A stretch of 64,000 nt of DNA from Eubacteriales bacterium (GTDB taxonomy: Bacteria > Bacillota > Clostridia > Lachnospirales > Lachnospiraceae), in NCBI GenBank assembly GCA_030526265.1, contig JAUNDE010000003.1:25711-89710 (forward strand). Direction: 5' to 3'. Shown here piece by piece: positions 27,028-35,968 of this stretch. Position 1 is the first letter of the stretch, and each line of letters opens with the position of its first letter. Both the position numbers and the translations under genes were made by a program. The notes under the pieces were generated by a model that saw nothing but the letters and a program-made list of their open reading frames with translations, had not been told where the DNA came from and did not search any database.

Positions 27028-29532
27028 TCACTTCATCTCGAGCAGGCGGCTTGGGTCTTCGATTGGCTCGCCGCGCATTTTCTTGATCTTTTTTCTGAGC
27101 AGGTCAAAACACATGCTCAGATAGCGGAAGAATGACTCTGACGCGAATCCAAACACAACGAACAGTTCGATGCAGATCGCCGACATTGCTTCCATCGCGA
27201 AGAGCTGATTTAAGAAGATTCCGCAGAAGACAAGTCCCGCCATACACCCAAAAAACACATACATTCTAAGCTTTGTGAACGGATAGCTTATCTTGTATAA
27301 GATCATAAATCCTACGATTGCGAGCAGCATTGTCGCTGCCGTTGCGATGTCTTCGCCCGGAAGACGAAATACCTCTCCACACACAACAAGCGCTCCGACT
27401 GCAAATACATCTGTAAGCCCTGCCGGCAGTGCTTTCAAAAGGACATTTGTCATGAAGTGTCCTTTGATTCTCGATGTATTCGGCTCTAAAGCAAGGAAAA
27501 ATCCAGGTATTCCGATCGTAAACATACTGATCAGTGAAATCTGCGACGGTTCCAGTGGATAGCGGATCATAAATACTGCCGAGAAGATCGACAATAAGAA
27601 CGAAAAGATATTTTTCACAAGGAACAGGCTCGCTGAACGCTGAATATTGTTTACCACTTTTCGTCCTTCCAGCACAACGGATGGCATGCAGGAAAAATCA
27701 GACTCAAGCAATACAACCTGTGCTGCCTGGCATGCCGCTTCGCTTCCGGATGCCATGGCGATACTGCAGTCTGCATCTTTGAGTGCCAGTACGTCGTTGA
27801 CACCGTCACCTGTCATCGCAACGGTATTTCCATCTTCTTTCAGCGCCTGCACAAATGTACGTTTCTGGTCCGGTGTTACCCGCCCAAATACGACATATGC
27901 CCGCATGGCATCTGCGATCTGCTCAGGTGTTTTCAGCGTCGATGCGTCTACATATCGTTCCGCGCCGTAGATTCCGGCCTCTTTCGCAACCTCCGATACC
28001 GTCATCGGATTATCGCCGGAGATCACTTTGATCTGAACGCCCTGCTCCGCAAAATATGCAAACGTCTCTTTCGCGCGCTTTCGGATCGGGTTTGCCAGCG
28101 TCACATAGGCAAGCGGTGTTACTTTCTCTGTCAGCGCCTTTCCGTCTATCACTCCGGCATACTCTCCAAACACAAGAACACGGTATCCCTTCTTCGCATA
28201 CTGCTCGATCTCGGCTTCATAGAGAACATAATCATCCCTGAGTACCATTTCCGGTGCACCGAGCACATATGCTTTATCTTCAAATGTTACGCTGCTGTAT
28301 TTCACAGCAGAAGAAAACGATGTCACGGATACCGGCTTCTTACCTGTATTTTCTTTAAAATACGCTTTCATCGCTTCCATTGTGATATTGTCCGCCGTCA
28401 TCGCTGAGACGAAGTCACCGATCAGCCTGTTGATTTCCGGATAATGATCTTTGTCATTCTCATAGTCCAGTGTAGGAATCGCATCATGAACCGCCATCGT
28501 ATTATCCGTGATCGTACCGGTCTTATCCACACACAACACATTGACTCTCGCCAGCGTCTCAATACTCTTCATATCATGCAGAAGCACCTTCTGCTTCGCA
28601 AGACGCATCGCACTGACCGCAAGTGCAACCGTTGCGAGAAGATAGAGTCCCTCCGGGATCATGCCAAGCACAGCCGCAACCATAGACGTAATACTTGCTC
28701 CAAACGCGTTGTGATTAATGAAAAAGCTCTGCACAAACAGAATGATTCCGATCGGAATGATCAGGATGCCGACCCATTTCACGAGCTTGTTGAGAGAACG
28801 GATCATCTCTGACTGTTCCCCCTCTCCCATCACTTTCGCCTCAAGTGACAGTTTTGAGATATAAGAGTCTGCACCGACCTTATCCAGTCTCGCGTGACAT
28901 TTTCCGGAAATGACAAAGCTTCCGGACATCAGATGATCGCCCTTCTCCTTTGTGATCTCATCTGACTCACCGGTAAGAAGCGATTCATTGACCTGTACTT
29001 TTCCGGCCACAACAACCGCATCTGCACAGATCTGATTGCCCGCATTGAAAATGACAATATCATCCAGAACAAGATCTTCTGATTTCACTTTCCGGATCTT
29101 GCCGTCCCGAACCGCATGTGAATATGGTGCATTCAGCATATTCATTTCATCCAGCACTTTCTTCGCACGTATCTCCTGATAAATACCAATCAGCGTATTT
29201 CCGATGATGACCGGCAAAAATGTAAGGTTCCGGAATGATCCTGCGATGATCAGAAGGACCGCCAGTACGAAGAAGATCAGATTGAAATAAGTAAATACAT
29301 TTTCCCTTATGATCTCTTCGTTTGTCTTCGACGGCGGCTCAACCAGAGTGTTCACCCATCCGTGCAAACGGTGCTCCTGCACCTGCTGCGATGTGAGTCC
29401 TTCCCTGTAATCTGGGTTGTATCTCGTCGTCTTCATACGCCTTGAAGTTTGCTGCAGATTGTCCTTCGTGTCATGCCGACTGGTTCGTCTGCCTGCATTA
29501 CGCCCCCGTTTTTCTCTTGTTTTTATACTCAT
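27028..29532 (-). CDS. Cation-translocating P-type ATPase (CtpE-like)
   Basis: The 834-residue pump has the phosphorylation motif DKTGTITDN, the actuator motif LLTGESDEI, the hinge TGDGVNDVLALKDAD, and about ten membrane spans. The N-terminus (YREGLTSQQVQEHRLHGWVN) and overall pattern resemble CtpE-type calcium or divalent-cation pumps rather than heavy-metal P1B pumps (no CPx motif). I chose ATG 29532; the frame extends to 29589 but that extension would read through a terminator hairpin (29564-29586). An ATG at 29436 is an alternative. It follows two CobW-type GTPase genes on the same strand. The ion transported is not established. Confidence 0.85.
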   Translation of the reverse strand: MSIKTREKRGRNAGRRTSRHDTKDNLQQTSRRMKTTRYNPDYREGLTSQQVQEHRLHGWVNTLVEPPSKTNEEIIRENVFTYFNLIFFVLAVLLIIAGSFRNLTFLPVIIGNTLIGIYQEIRAKKVLDEMNMLNAPYSHAVRDGKIRKVKSEDLVLDDIVIFNAGNQICADAVVVAGKVQVNESLLTGESDEITKEKGDHLMSGSFVISGKCHARLDKVGADSYISKLSLEAKVMGEGEQSEMIRSLNKLVKWVGILIIPIGIILFVQSFFINHNAFGASITSMVAAVLGMIPEGLYLLATVALAVSAMRLAKQKVLLHDMKSIETLARVNVLCVDKTGTITDNTMAVHDAIPTLDYENDKDHYPEINRLIGDFVSAMTADNITMEAMKAYFKENTGKKPVSVTSFSSAVKYSSVTFEDKAYVLGAPEMVLRDDYVLYEAEIEQYAKKGYRVLVFGEYAGVIDGKALTEKVTPLAYVTLANPIRKRAKETFAYFAEQGVQIKVISGDNPMTVSEVAKEAGIYGAERYVDASTLKTPEQIADAMRAYVVFGRVTPDQKRTFVQALKEDGNTVAMTGDGVNDVLALKDADCSIAMASGSEAACQAAQVVLLESDFSCMPSVVLEGRKVVNNIQRSASLFLVKNIFSFLLSIFSAVFMIRYPLEPSQISLISMFTIGIPGFFLALEPNTSRIKGHFMTNVLLKALPAGLTDVFAVGALVVCGEVFRLPGEDIATAATMLLAIVGFMILYKISYPFTKLRMYVFFGCMAGLVFCGIFLNQLFAMEAMSAICIELFVVFGFASESFFRYLSMCFDLLRKKIKKMRGEPIEDPSRLLEMK

Positions 29533-29563
29533 ATTTTTATCAGCCCCGTAAATCTTGTATAAG

Positions 29564-29586
29564 AAAAAGGCCCAGCGGACCTTTTT
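29564..29586 (-). terminator. Terminator-like hairpin between GTPase and P-type ATPase genes
   Basis: On the minus strand AAAAAGGTCC pairs with GGGCCTTTTT (one G-U pair) around a 3-base loop, ending in a run of T. It lies six bases after the CobW/YcgQ-type gene and 30 bases before the ATPase start, so it either ends the GTPase operon or partly attenuates ATPase expression. Confidence 0.75.
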
Positions 29587-29592
29587 CAAACA

Positions 29593-30552
29593 TTAATTAA
29601 AATATACCAGTTCCTCTTCCAGCGCCGGAATCTTTTCCACCTTTTCAATGTTCAGGACCGGACCTCTTCCTCTGTATGCGCGTTTGAACTCAAAACTTAC
29701 TTTTCCGCGCACCTTCACCCATGTATTTGCACCGAACGCAGCAAACTCAGCACTTTTGCTGACAAATCCCAGAAACTGAAGATCATCCGCGCAGCATGTC
29801 ATCGCGCTTCTTCCGATGATCAGCTCATCTTTTGGAAATCCTTTTACCTTGCGCGCTCTTCCGTTGATCTCAACCGTCTTACCAATGTATTTGTCCGGAT
29901 TATCGAGCATGTCCACATACCAGATCCCAAAATCCATATCCTCGATCTTCACGACCGGAGCATCCAGATCATACGGCATCTGCTCGCTGAAAATATCCTC
30001 GATCTCACCATCTTCTCCCTCAAAGATAATCTCCGCACCCTGATTTACAACCTTTACACTTCTTCTGTAAGAAGCAAGCGGCATATCCTCGGTACAACGG
30101 TTAAACACAACCATATCTGCATTGCGGACCATCTCCACAAAGAGCGATTTCATATTCGCAATGTAGAGATCAAAAGTGCTCGCATCGACTGTAGTAATCT
30201 CCTGAATGAGCCCCCATCCTTCCGGCGCATCGATCTCTTCCATCTTGCTCACCGGGTACATGCCGTTACACTCAATGATCACTCGTTCCGGTCTGTATTT
30301 ATCCTCAATCTCCTGAAGGAATTCCGGTGTCACATCCTCCGGATCATCCACCGTGACAAGCTCGGCATTTGCCCAGTCAAGAAGACTCTGCTCATACTCT
30401 ACCTCGCCCTCTTCACAGAGGATCACAACCGTTTTTCCATCTATTTTAAAATAATTTTTGCTGAGGGTCTCTGTCAAAAATGTTGACTTTCCGCTTTCCA
30501 GAAAGCCCGTCATCAAATATACGACAACTCTTGCGTCATCTACCATCTGCAT
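29593..30552 (-). CDS. CobW-like GTPase fused to a YcgQ/TIGR03943-like C-terminal domain
   Basis: The 319-residue protein has a CobW/COG0523-type GTPase domain (P-loop GFLESGKSTF near residue 20, IIECNGMYPVSKM, and VFNRCTED in place of the usual NKxD) over about residues 1-200. The C-terminal 110 residues (KTVEINGRARKVKGF, IIGRSAMTCCADDLQFLGF, WVKVRGKV) look like the soluble OB-type domain of YcgQ/TIGR03943 proteins. The CxCC metal site of classic COG0523 proteins is absent; a TCC pair lies in the C-domain. The gene is adjacent to the end of a second CobW GTPase gene. I chose ATG 30552; GTG 30561 is possible. A metal-homeostasis role is inferred. Confidence 0.78.
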   Translation of the reverse strand: MQMVDDARVVVYLMTGFLESGKSTFLTETLSKNYFKIDGKTVVILCEEGEVEYEQSLLDWANAELVTVDDPEDVTPEFLQEIEDKYRPERVIIECNGMYPVSKMEEIDAPEGWGLIQEITTVDASTFDLYIANMKSLFVEMVRNADMVVFNRCTEDMPLASYRRSVKVVNQGAEIIFEGEDGEIEDIFSEQMPYDLDAPVVKIEDMDFGIWYVDMLDNPDKYIGKTVEINGRARKVKGFPKDELIIGRSAMTCCADDLQFLGFVSKSAEFAAFGANTWVKVRGKVSFEFKRAYRGRGPVLNIEKVEKIPALEEELVYFN

Positions 30553-30561
30553 CTCATTCAC

Positions 30562-31554
30562 CTACACTTCAAAAAGGTCTGCCAAAGCTTCTTCTTTTAA
30601 TTTTGAGCCGATCACACAGATTCTTCCTGTAAATTCAGGCTCACCTGTTCTCACTTCTGCCTCACCCGGAACCATATCAAAATAGATCCACTGTCCGTCA
30701 TCTCCGGCAACCATACCTTTTGCACGAAGTACAGTTCCATATGCTTCTTCATGAGCAAGCGCTTCCAGTTTCACTTTGATCTCTTCTCTGTTGTATTTCT
30801 TAAATGTCTCTTTACCCCAGCTCGTGAACACTTCATCTGCATGATGATGGTGGTGATGCTCATGATCGTGGTCATGGCATCCACAGGTGCAGTTCTCATC
30901 ATGTTCATGATGGTGTCCGTGATGCATCTCTTCCTCAAGCATCTGCTTTTCGAGAGAATCTACATGTTCCATTGTCTCCAGAATCTTAGCACCATCCAGC
31001 TGATCGATCGGCGTTGTGATGATCGTTGCATGTTCATTCAGTTCACGGATGAGCTCAATTGCCTTCTCTGCCTTTCCCGGCTTCGCAACATCCATACGGC
31101 TTAAGATGATCGTTCCCGCAGTCTCAACCTGGTTCTCATAGAATTCACCGAAATTATTCAGGTACATCTTGCACTTGTTTACATCCACAACTGTTGTATA
31201 GCTGTTCAGTTCAATATCAACGGTATCCTTTACATTTTCAACAGCCTTGATCACATCGGAAAGCTTTCCAACACCCGATGGCTCGATCAAAATACGATCC
31301 GGATGATAGGTGTCGATCACTTCCTTAAGAGAGGTGCCGAAGTCCCCTACTAATGAGCAGCAGATACATCCCGAATTCATCTCGCGGATCTCTATACCTG
31401 CTTCTTTCAGGAATCCTCCGTCAATACCGATCTCACCAAATTCGTTTTCGATCAGCACGACCTGTTCTCCCTGAAACGCCTCTTTCAAAAGCTTCTTGAT
31501 CAGTGTTGTCTTTCCGGCTCCGAGAAAACCGGAAATAATATCTATTTTTGTCAT
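30562..31554 (-). CDS. CobW/COG0523 family GTPase with His-rich metal-binding stretch
   Basis: The 330-residue protein is a classic COG0523 metallochaperone-type GTPase: P-loop GFLGAGKTT, the metal motif GCICC, EPSGVGKL and a CobW C-terminal domain. Around residues 213-245 it carries two His clusters (HHGHHHEHDENC and HDHDHEHHHHHH, separated by TCGC), which should bind zinc or a similar ion. I chose ATG 31554 because AAGGAG lies eight bases upstream. It forms an operon with the fused GTPase gene and is divergent from the ten-TM exporter gene. The metal is not known; zinc is the commonest for this family. Confidence 0.9.
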   Translation of the reverse strand: MTKIDIISGFLGAGKTTLIKKLLKEAFQGEQVVLIENEFGEIGIDGGFLKEAGIEIREMNSGCICCSLVGDFGTSLKEVIDTYHPDRILIEPSGVGKLSDVIKAVENVKDTVDIELNSYTTVVDVNKCKMYLNNFGEFYENQVETAGTIILSRMDVAKPGKAEKAIELIRELNEHATIITTPIDQLDGAKILETMEHVDSLEKQMLEEEMHHGHHHEHDENCTCGCHDHDHEHHHHHHADEVFTSWGKETFKKYNREEIKVKLEALAHEEAYGTVLRAKGMVAGDDGQWIYFDMVPGEAEVRTGEPEFTGRICVIGSKLKEEALADLFEV

Positions 31555-31597
31555 TGTAATCACTCCTTATGTTTGAAATCGTTTTCTCAGTTTATCA

Positions 31598-31685
31598 CAT
31601 GATGTTGGGATCAAAAGCCTCTGGTTCTGATACCTGCGGATTGTTCCGTGCCTTGCACTCCTGCTATCATCACATATAACCTATG
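31598..31685. repeat. Dispersed repeat family B, copy 1
   Basis: This stretch shares most of its sequence with 63156-63254: CATGATG, then GGGATCAAAAGCC, GATACCTGCGGATTGTTCCG, TTGCAC and a terminal ATAxxCCTAT. It contains two small hairpins (GGGATCAAAAGCCTC, imperfect here, and CGGATTGTTCCG). It lies in the 368-base region between the divergent GTPase and exporter genes. It lacks about 13 bases present in the other copy. Confidence 0.7.
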
Positions 31686-31778
31686 GAAAGTTTTAACACA
31701 TCTGTCTGTAAAATTCAAGGCATGTATCCCAGGAAGAACGCCGAAAAACCACAATTTCACAGGAAATACACATTTTAT

Positions 31779-31807
31779 TTGACATTGCCGGATATACTTG
31801 TTAATAT
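31779..31807 (+). promoter_or_regulatory. Sigma-A promoter of the ten-TM exporter gene
   Basis: TTGACA (31779-31784) and TAATAT (31802-31807) are spaced by exactly 17 bases. The transcript would start near 31814, giving a leader of about 110 bases. The leader contains ATGACAG paired with CTGTCAT around a 17-base loop (31842-31872). Confidence 0.85.
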
Positions 31808-31922
31808 TAGCTTCGTCACAAAACACATAATAATAAGAAATGACAGACCGCCGATACAGGGGACTGTCATCTGGATTTGATATATCTGAAACCCGTAAAT
31901 CAGCCAGTGAAAGCAGGTATTT

Positions 31923-32768
31923 ATGAATATGTTGTACGATATTCTGATCGACACTGTCATGGACAGTTTTCGCATGCTTCCTTTTTTATTTGTAGCATTT
32001 CTGCTCATCGAGGCACTCGAACACTTCTCCACAGCATTTGTAAATCAGACACTCACCAAAATCAATAAAGCCGGCCCGGTCATGGGAGCCCTCTTTGGCT
32101 GCGTTCCGCAATGTGGATTCTCTGTCATGTCTGCGAATCTTTTCTCGAGCGGAGTCATCTCTCTCGGAACTCTGATTGCAGTCTTTTTGTCGACATCGGA
32201 CGAAGCGATCATCATTCTCATGGGACATCCCGGAAACAGTGCCGCAATCTGGCGCTTACTGATCGTAAAGCTGATCATTGCCGTCATCGCAGGATATGTG
32301 GTGGATCTGTTCCTCTCAAAGAAGATCACTCACCCGAAACATATTGGAGACCTGTGTGATCACTGCGGATGCCATAACAATCACGGCATCATCATTCCGG
32401 CATGGAAACATACGATGCAGTTATTCGTATTCATTTTCCTTTTCTCTGCGGCACTGAACCTGCTCGTGGAAATCGTCGGACTGAACACGATCGGAACATA
32501 TCTTCTTCACGGAACGGTATTTCAGCCATTCCTGACAGCACTCATCGGATTTATTCCGAACTGCGCCGCTTCTGTCCTTCTGACAGAGCTTTACCTGAGC
32601 GGAGTGATTTCTTTCTCATCCGTGATCGCAGGGCTTTGTACGAATGCCGGAATGGGACTTGTCGTACTGTTCAAGGTAAATAAAGATTACAGGGAAAATT
32701 TAAAGATCGTCGGATTGCTTTATGCGATTTCTGTCATCGCAGGTATTGTGCTGACGATTCTGTTCTGA
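31923..32768 (+). CDS. Putative ten-TM metal exporter (ArsP_2/PF11449-like)
   Basis: The 281-residue protein has about eight to ten membrane spans. Two halves repeat the phrases GALFGCVPQCGFSVM and LIGFIPNCAASVLL, an inverted duplication typical of the PF11449 heavy-metal exporter family. A Cys/His loop between the halves (LCDHCGCHNNHG) could bind metal. The gene is divergent from two CobW-type GTPase genes, supporting a role in metal handling. Its promoter is strong and it ends at a clear terminator. The ion is unknown. Confidence 0.8.
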   Translation: MNMLYDILIDTVMDSFRMLPFLFVAFLLIEALEHFSTAFVNQTLTKINKAGPVMGALFGCVPQCGFSVMSANLFSSGVISLGTLIAVFLSTSDEAIIILMGHPGNSAAIWRLLIVKLIIAVIAGYVVDLFLSKKITHPKHIGDLCDHCGCHNNHGIIIPAWKHTMQLFVFIFLFSAALNLLVEIVGLNTIGTYLLHGTVFQPFLTALIGFIPNCAASVLLTELYLSGVISFSSVIAGLCTNAGMGLVVLFKVNKDYRENLKIVGLLYAISVIAGIVLTILF

Positions 32769-32776
32769 TTCCAGAA

Positions 32777-32823
32777 AAACCACTAACTTTAGCGGCTGCT
32801 CGCGTCACCTCAGTTAGTGGTTT
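32777..32823. terminator. Bidirectional terminator
   Basis: AAACCACTAACT (32777-32788) pairs perfectly with AGTTAGTGGTTT (32812-32823) around an unusually long 23-base loop. It serves the convergent exporter and SulP genes. Confidence 0.85.
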
Positions 32824-32838
32824 CTTTGCTTTCATATC

Positions 32839-34518
32839 TTATTTCTCTTTTTTGTGTTTCTTATGCTCTTCTTTCTCATGCTCTTGTTTTGCAACAATGC
32901 TTTCAGCCAGGTTAAGAGCGGAATTGATGTTTGATTTGAAGTTCTCTTCTCCAAGCTTCTTCACAAGACCGGATTTTCTCATGATCTTCATAGGCTGTTC
33001 ATTGACATGAGAGAAAATAACTGCGATTCCTCTCTTATCACAATGATCATGAATCTCCTCGATCGCTTTCAATGCTGTCGCATCGATTGCCGGAACACTT
33101 CTCATACGAAGAACAAGACATTTCGTGTCATGACTTACTGCGATATCTGCAAGCTTATCTGCAGCGCCAAAGAACATAGGTCCGTTGATCTCATACACGC
33201 AGATTCCCTTTGAAACCGGGCGAAGATCATCGACAAAATCATCCGTATATGTCCAGCTTTCGACAAATGTCTCCTCACTCATGCGTTTGATGAAGAGCAG
33301 ACACGCACAGATCATGCCAACCTCGATCGCTACGACAAGGTCAAATACGATCGTAAGAATAAATGTTGAGACAAGCACGATGATATCTGACTTCGGAGCC
33401 GTACGGAGCAAACGGATGAACGGTTCGTACTGGCACATATTGTAGGCAACAATGAACAGAATCGCCGCGATCGTCGGCATCGGGATCCATGCTGCATATG
33501 GCATCAGGATCACAAGCACGAGCACAAGTGTGATCGAGTGAACCATTCCCGCGATCGGAGTACGTCCGCCGGATTTGATATTTGCGGCTGTTCTTGCGAT
33601 TGCTCCCGTCGCCGGTATTCCCCCAAAAAGCGCAGAACCGATATTTCCGATTCCCTGTGCAATAAGTTCCATATTGGAATTATGCTTTGTATTTACCATA
33701 CCATCTGCAACAACACAGGAAAGCAGCGACTCGATCGCTGCCAAAACCGCGATCGTGAGTGCATCCGGAAGCATCTCACTGATCAGCTCTATGTCAAAGC
33801 TCATCATTGAAAATTTCGGAAGTGAATTGCTGATCGAATACAGATCACCAATCGTATTCACCGGCATTTTCAGCCCTTTTACCATCAGTACTCCAACAAC
33901 GATAGCGATGATCGATCCGGGGATCGTGTCGTTGATCTTCGGCCAGACAACAAGCACTGCCACGCAGACAACTCCGACGATAATTGCAGAAATATTCACC
34001 GTGTCAAAGCATTGCACGAGACATTCCAGCTTCTCCAGTGTCTCAATTGGCTTCATACCCTCTGCGTATGTAATGCCCATGAAATCCTTCAGCTGTCCGA
34101 TCACAATCGTCACAGCAATACCAGCCGTAAATCCTGTCGTGATCGTGTATGGTATGAATTTGATCAGTGCACCAAACCGGAAGATTCCCATAAAAATAAG
34201 CATGATACCGGCCAGTATCGTCGCTACGATCAGACCTTCCATTCCCGATCTCGCGACAATACCTGCCACGATCGTCGCAAATGCAGCGGTCGGTCCAGCA
34301 ATCTGGACGGTACTTCCGCCAAAAAATGAAATCAAAAATCCCGCCACGATCGCTGTGTAAATACCCTGTTCCGGCCCCACACCGGAAGCAAGGGCAAGTG
34401 CGATTGAAAGCGGAAGCGCGATGATTGCCACGATGATTCCGCTGACAACATCTTTTCCAAACTGCTTTTTATCATATGATTTCATCGATGTAAAAAGCAT
34501 TGGTCGTAAATTCCCCAT
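32839..34518 (-). CDS. SulP family anion transporter with STAS domain
   Basis: The 559-residue protein is a SulP/SLC26 transporter: about 12-14 membrane spans over residues 20-410 with the family signature GPTAAFATIVAGI and GIPATGAIARTAANI, then a C-terminal STAS domain (about 430-530, VLRMRSVPAIDATALKAI). Substrates of the family are sulfate, bicarbonate or other anions; the sequence alone does not decide. The end is a charged His/Lys/Glu tail. GGAGAA precedes ATG 34518. It is monocistronic and convergent with the exporter gene. Confidence 0.9.
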   Translation of the reverse strand: MGNLRPMLFTSMKSYDKKQFGKDVVSGIIVAIIALPLSIALALASGVGPEQGIYTAIVAGFLISFFGGSTVQIAGPTAAFATIVAGIVARSGMEGLIVATILAGIMLIFMGIFRFGALIKFIPYTITTGFTAGIAVTIVIGQLKDFMGITYAEGMKPIETLEKLECLVQCFDTVNISAIIVGVVCVAVLVVWPKINDTIPGSIIAIVVGVLMVKGLKMPVNTIGDLYSISNSLPKFSMMSFDIELISEMLPDALTIAVLAAIESLLSCVVADGMVNTKHNSNMELIAQGIGNIGSALFGGIPATGAIARTAANIKSGGRTPIAGMVHSITLVLVLVILMPYAAWIPMPTIAAILFIVAYNMCQYEPFIRLLRTAPKSDIIVLVSTFILTIVFDLVVAIEVGMICACLLFIKRMSEETFVESWTYTDDFVDDLRPVSKGICVYEINGPMFFGAADKLADIAVSHDTKCLVLRMRSVPAIDATALKAIEEIHDHCDKRGIAVIFSHVNEQPMKIMRKSGLVKKLGEENFKSNINSALNLAESIVAKQEHEKEEHKKHKKEK

Positions 34519-34612
34519 ATTCTCCTCTTCTTTCCGTCAGACTTCTGACATATCCTTTTTTCGCCAGAATCAGTATAACATACTTCTTTTGTAAAATGTT
34601 GTATTTCCTCGA

Positions 34613-34641
34613 TTGATTTTCACTATGTACCATTCTATAAT
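34613..34641 (+). promoter_or_regulatory. Sigma-A promoter of the Xaa-Pro peptidase gene
   Basis: TTGATT (34613-34618) and TATAAT (34636-34641) are spaced by exactly 17 bases, about 40 bases before the peptidase start codon. Confidence 0.85.
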
Positions 34642-34688
34642 AGATTTTAGATAAAATTCTTAAAATTTTACATATTGGAGGCAAAAAA

Positions 34689-35756
34689 ATGAACAGACCA
34701 AAATTAATCGCCTACATGAAAGAGCATAATATCGATGCCTTTTATGTTTCCAAAAAACCAAACGTTCGCTTCATCAGCGGATACACAGGAGATGACAGCG
34801 CACTCCTCATCACAGCAAAAGAAAGCTTCTTCATCACAGATCCACGCTATACAGAGCAGGCCGGAATCGAATGTCCGGAGTATACGATCAAGAACTGGAG
34901 AACACCGGGAAAAACAAAGGCAGACATGGTTGGCACACTTGCAAAAGAGTACCAGTTAGCACGTGTCGCATTTGAGTCTGATGTATTGAATTTCAATGAT
35001 TACCAGCTTTTCGCAGGTAAAGTAGATGCAGAACTCGTTCCACTTGCAGGTGTTGTTGATGAGATGCGTCAGGTAAAATCTCCGGAAGAGATCCAGTATA
35101 TGCGCAATGCATGTGAAATTTCATGCCGCGCACTTGACCGCCTGATGCCGCTCATCAAACCAGGAATCACAGAAAAAGAACTTGCAGCTACACTTTCTCT
35201 GTACATGGTTCAGGAAGGCGCTGACACAATGCCTTACGGAAATATCCTCATCTCAGGAAAGAAAACTTCTCTTCTTCACGGTATTCCTTCTGAGAAAGCG
35301 ATTGAATATGGTGATTTTGTATTAATCGACTTTGGCTGTCAGGTACATGGATATATGTCAGATATGACAAGAACATTTGTAGTAGGTAAAGCGTCTGAAA
35401 AGCAGAGAGAAGTTTACAATATTTGCCGTCAGATGACAGAGGATTCTACTGTGATCACAAAAGCCGGCATCACAGGTAAAGAAATCTATGAAGAATCTCT
35501 CAAGGCAATCAAAGATACTCCTTACTACGGATATCAGTACAATAATATCGGACATGGTATCGGCCTCTTCGTTCACGAAGGTCCATTCTGCTGTATCACA
35601 GACACAACTCCAATCCCGGCAGGCAATGTCCGCACGATCGAGCCTGGTATCTACATTCCTGACTGGGGCGGCGTACGTATCGAGGATCAGCTTCTTGTTA
35701 CAGAAGACGGATATGAAAATATGGTGCGCTTCACACATGATCTGATTGAGTTATAA
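34689..35756 (+). CDS. Xaa-Pro aminopeptidase/dipeptidase (M24 family)
   Basis: The 355-residue metalloprotease removes residues next to proline in peptides. An N-terminal creatinase-like domain (about 1-125) precedes the pita-bread M24 domain with metal ligands in DFGCQVHGYMSDMTRTF (two Asp), GHGIGLFVHEGP (His), EPGIYIP (Glu) and RIEDQLLVT (Glu). TTGGAGG precedes ATG 34689. It is cytosolic (no signal). Palindromic element copy 3 follows it. Confidence 0.95.
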   Translation: MNRPKLIAYMKEHNIDAFYVSKKPNVRFISGYTGDDSALLITAKESFFITDPRYTEQAGIECPEYTIKNWRTPGKTKADMVGTLAKEYQLARVAFESDVLNFNDYQLFAGKVDAELVPLAGVVDEMRQVKSPEEIQYMRNACEISCRALDRLMPLIKPGITEKELAATLSLYMVQEGADTMPYGNILISGKKTSLLHGIPSEKAIEYGDFVLIDFGCQVHGYMSDMTRTFVVGKASEKQREVYNICRQMTEDSTVITKAGITGKEIYEESLKAIKDTPYYGYQYNNIGHGIGLFVHEGPFCCITDTTPIPAGNVRTIEPGIYIPDWGGVRIEDQLLVTEDGYENMVRFTHDLIEL

Positions 35757-35783
35757 AATAATAGAATCATAATCAAGAACCAC

Positions 35784-35940
35784 AAAAAACATACCTTCAA
35801 AACTAGTTGCCGATCTGCGCTTCACTTCGGTTTTATCGCACCCGTACTTCGTTCGCGATAGAAGCGTTTGCTCCTCGTACGGGCGCAAAACTCGTGAAGC
35901 TTGATCGTCTTCCTAATGGTTTTGAACGGTATGTTTTTTT
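35784..35940. repeat. Palindromic element, copy 3
   Basis: Outer arms at 35784-35803 and 35919-35939 are complementary (AAAAAACATACC with GGTATGTTTTTT, CAAAAC with GTTTTG, one extra base on the right). They enclose a core of about 115 bases that matches copies 1 and 2 (opening GTTGCCGATC, closing GATCGTCTTCC). In the core GCTTCAC pairs with GTGAAGC and CCCGTAC with GTACGGG. It lies between convergent genes (Xaa-Pro peptidase and DUF1015), 28 bases after a stop codon. The A-run and T-run outside the arms make it terminator-like. Confidence 0.9.
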
Positions 35941-35968
35941 GTTTCTTTTTTACTTTCTATCATATAAT

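Noticed and set aside
29533-29589. 19-residue N-terminal extension of the first P-type ATPase
   Set aside because: It would be read from a terminator hairpin and has no ribosome site.
31814-31922. Possible NiCo or yybP-ykoY riboswitch before the ten-TM exporter gene
   Set aside because: Neither consensus is present; only one simple hairpin is visible.
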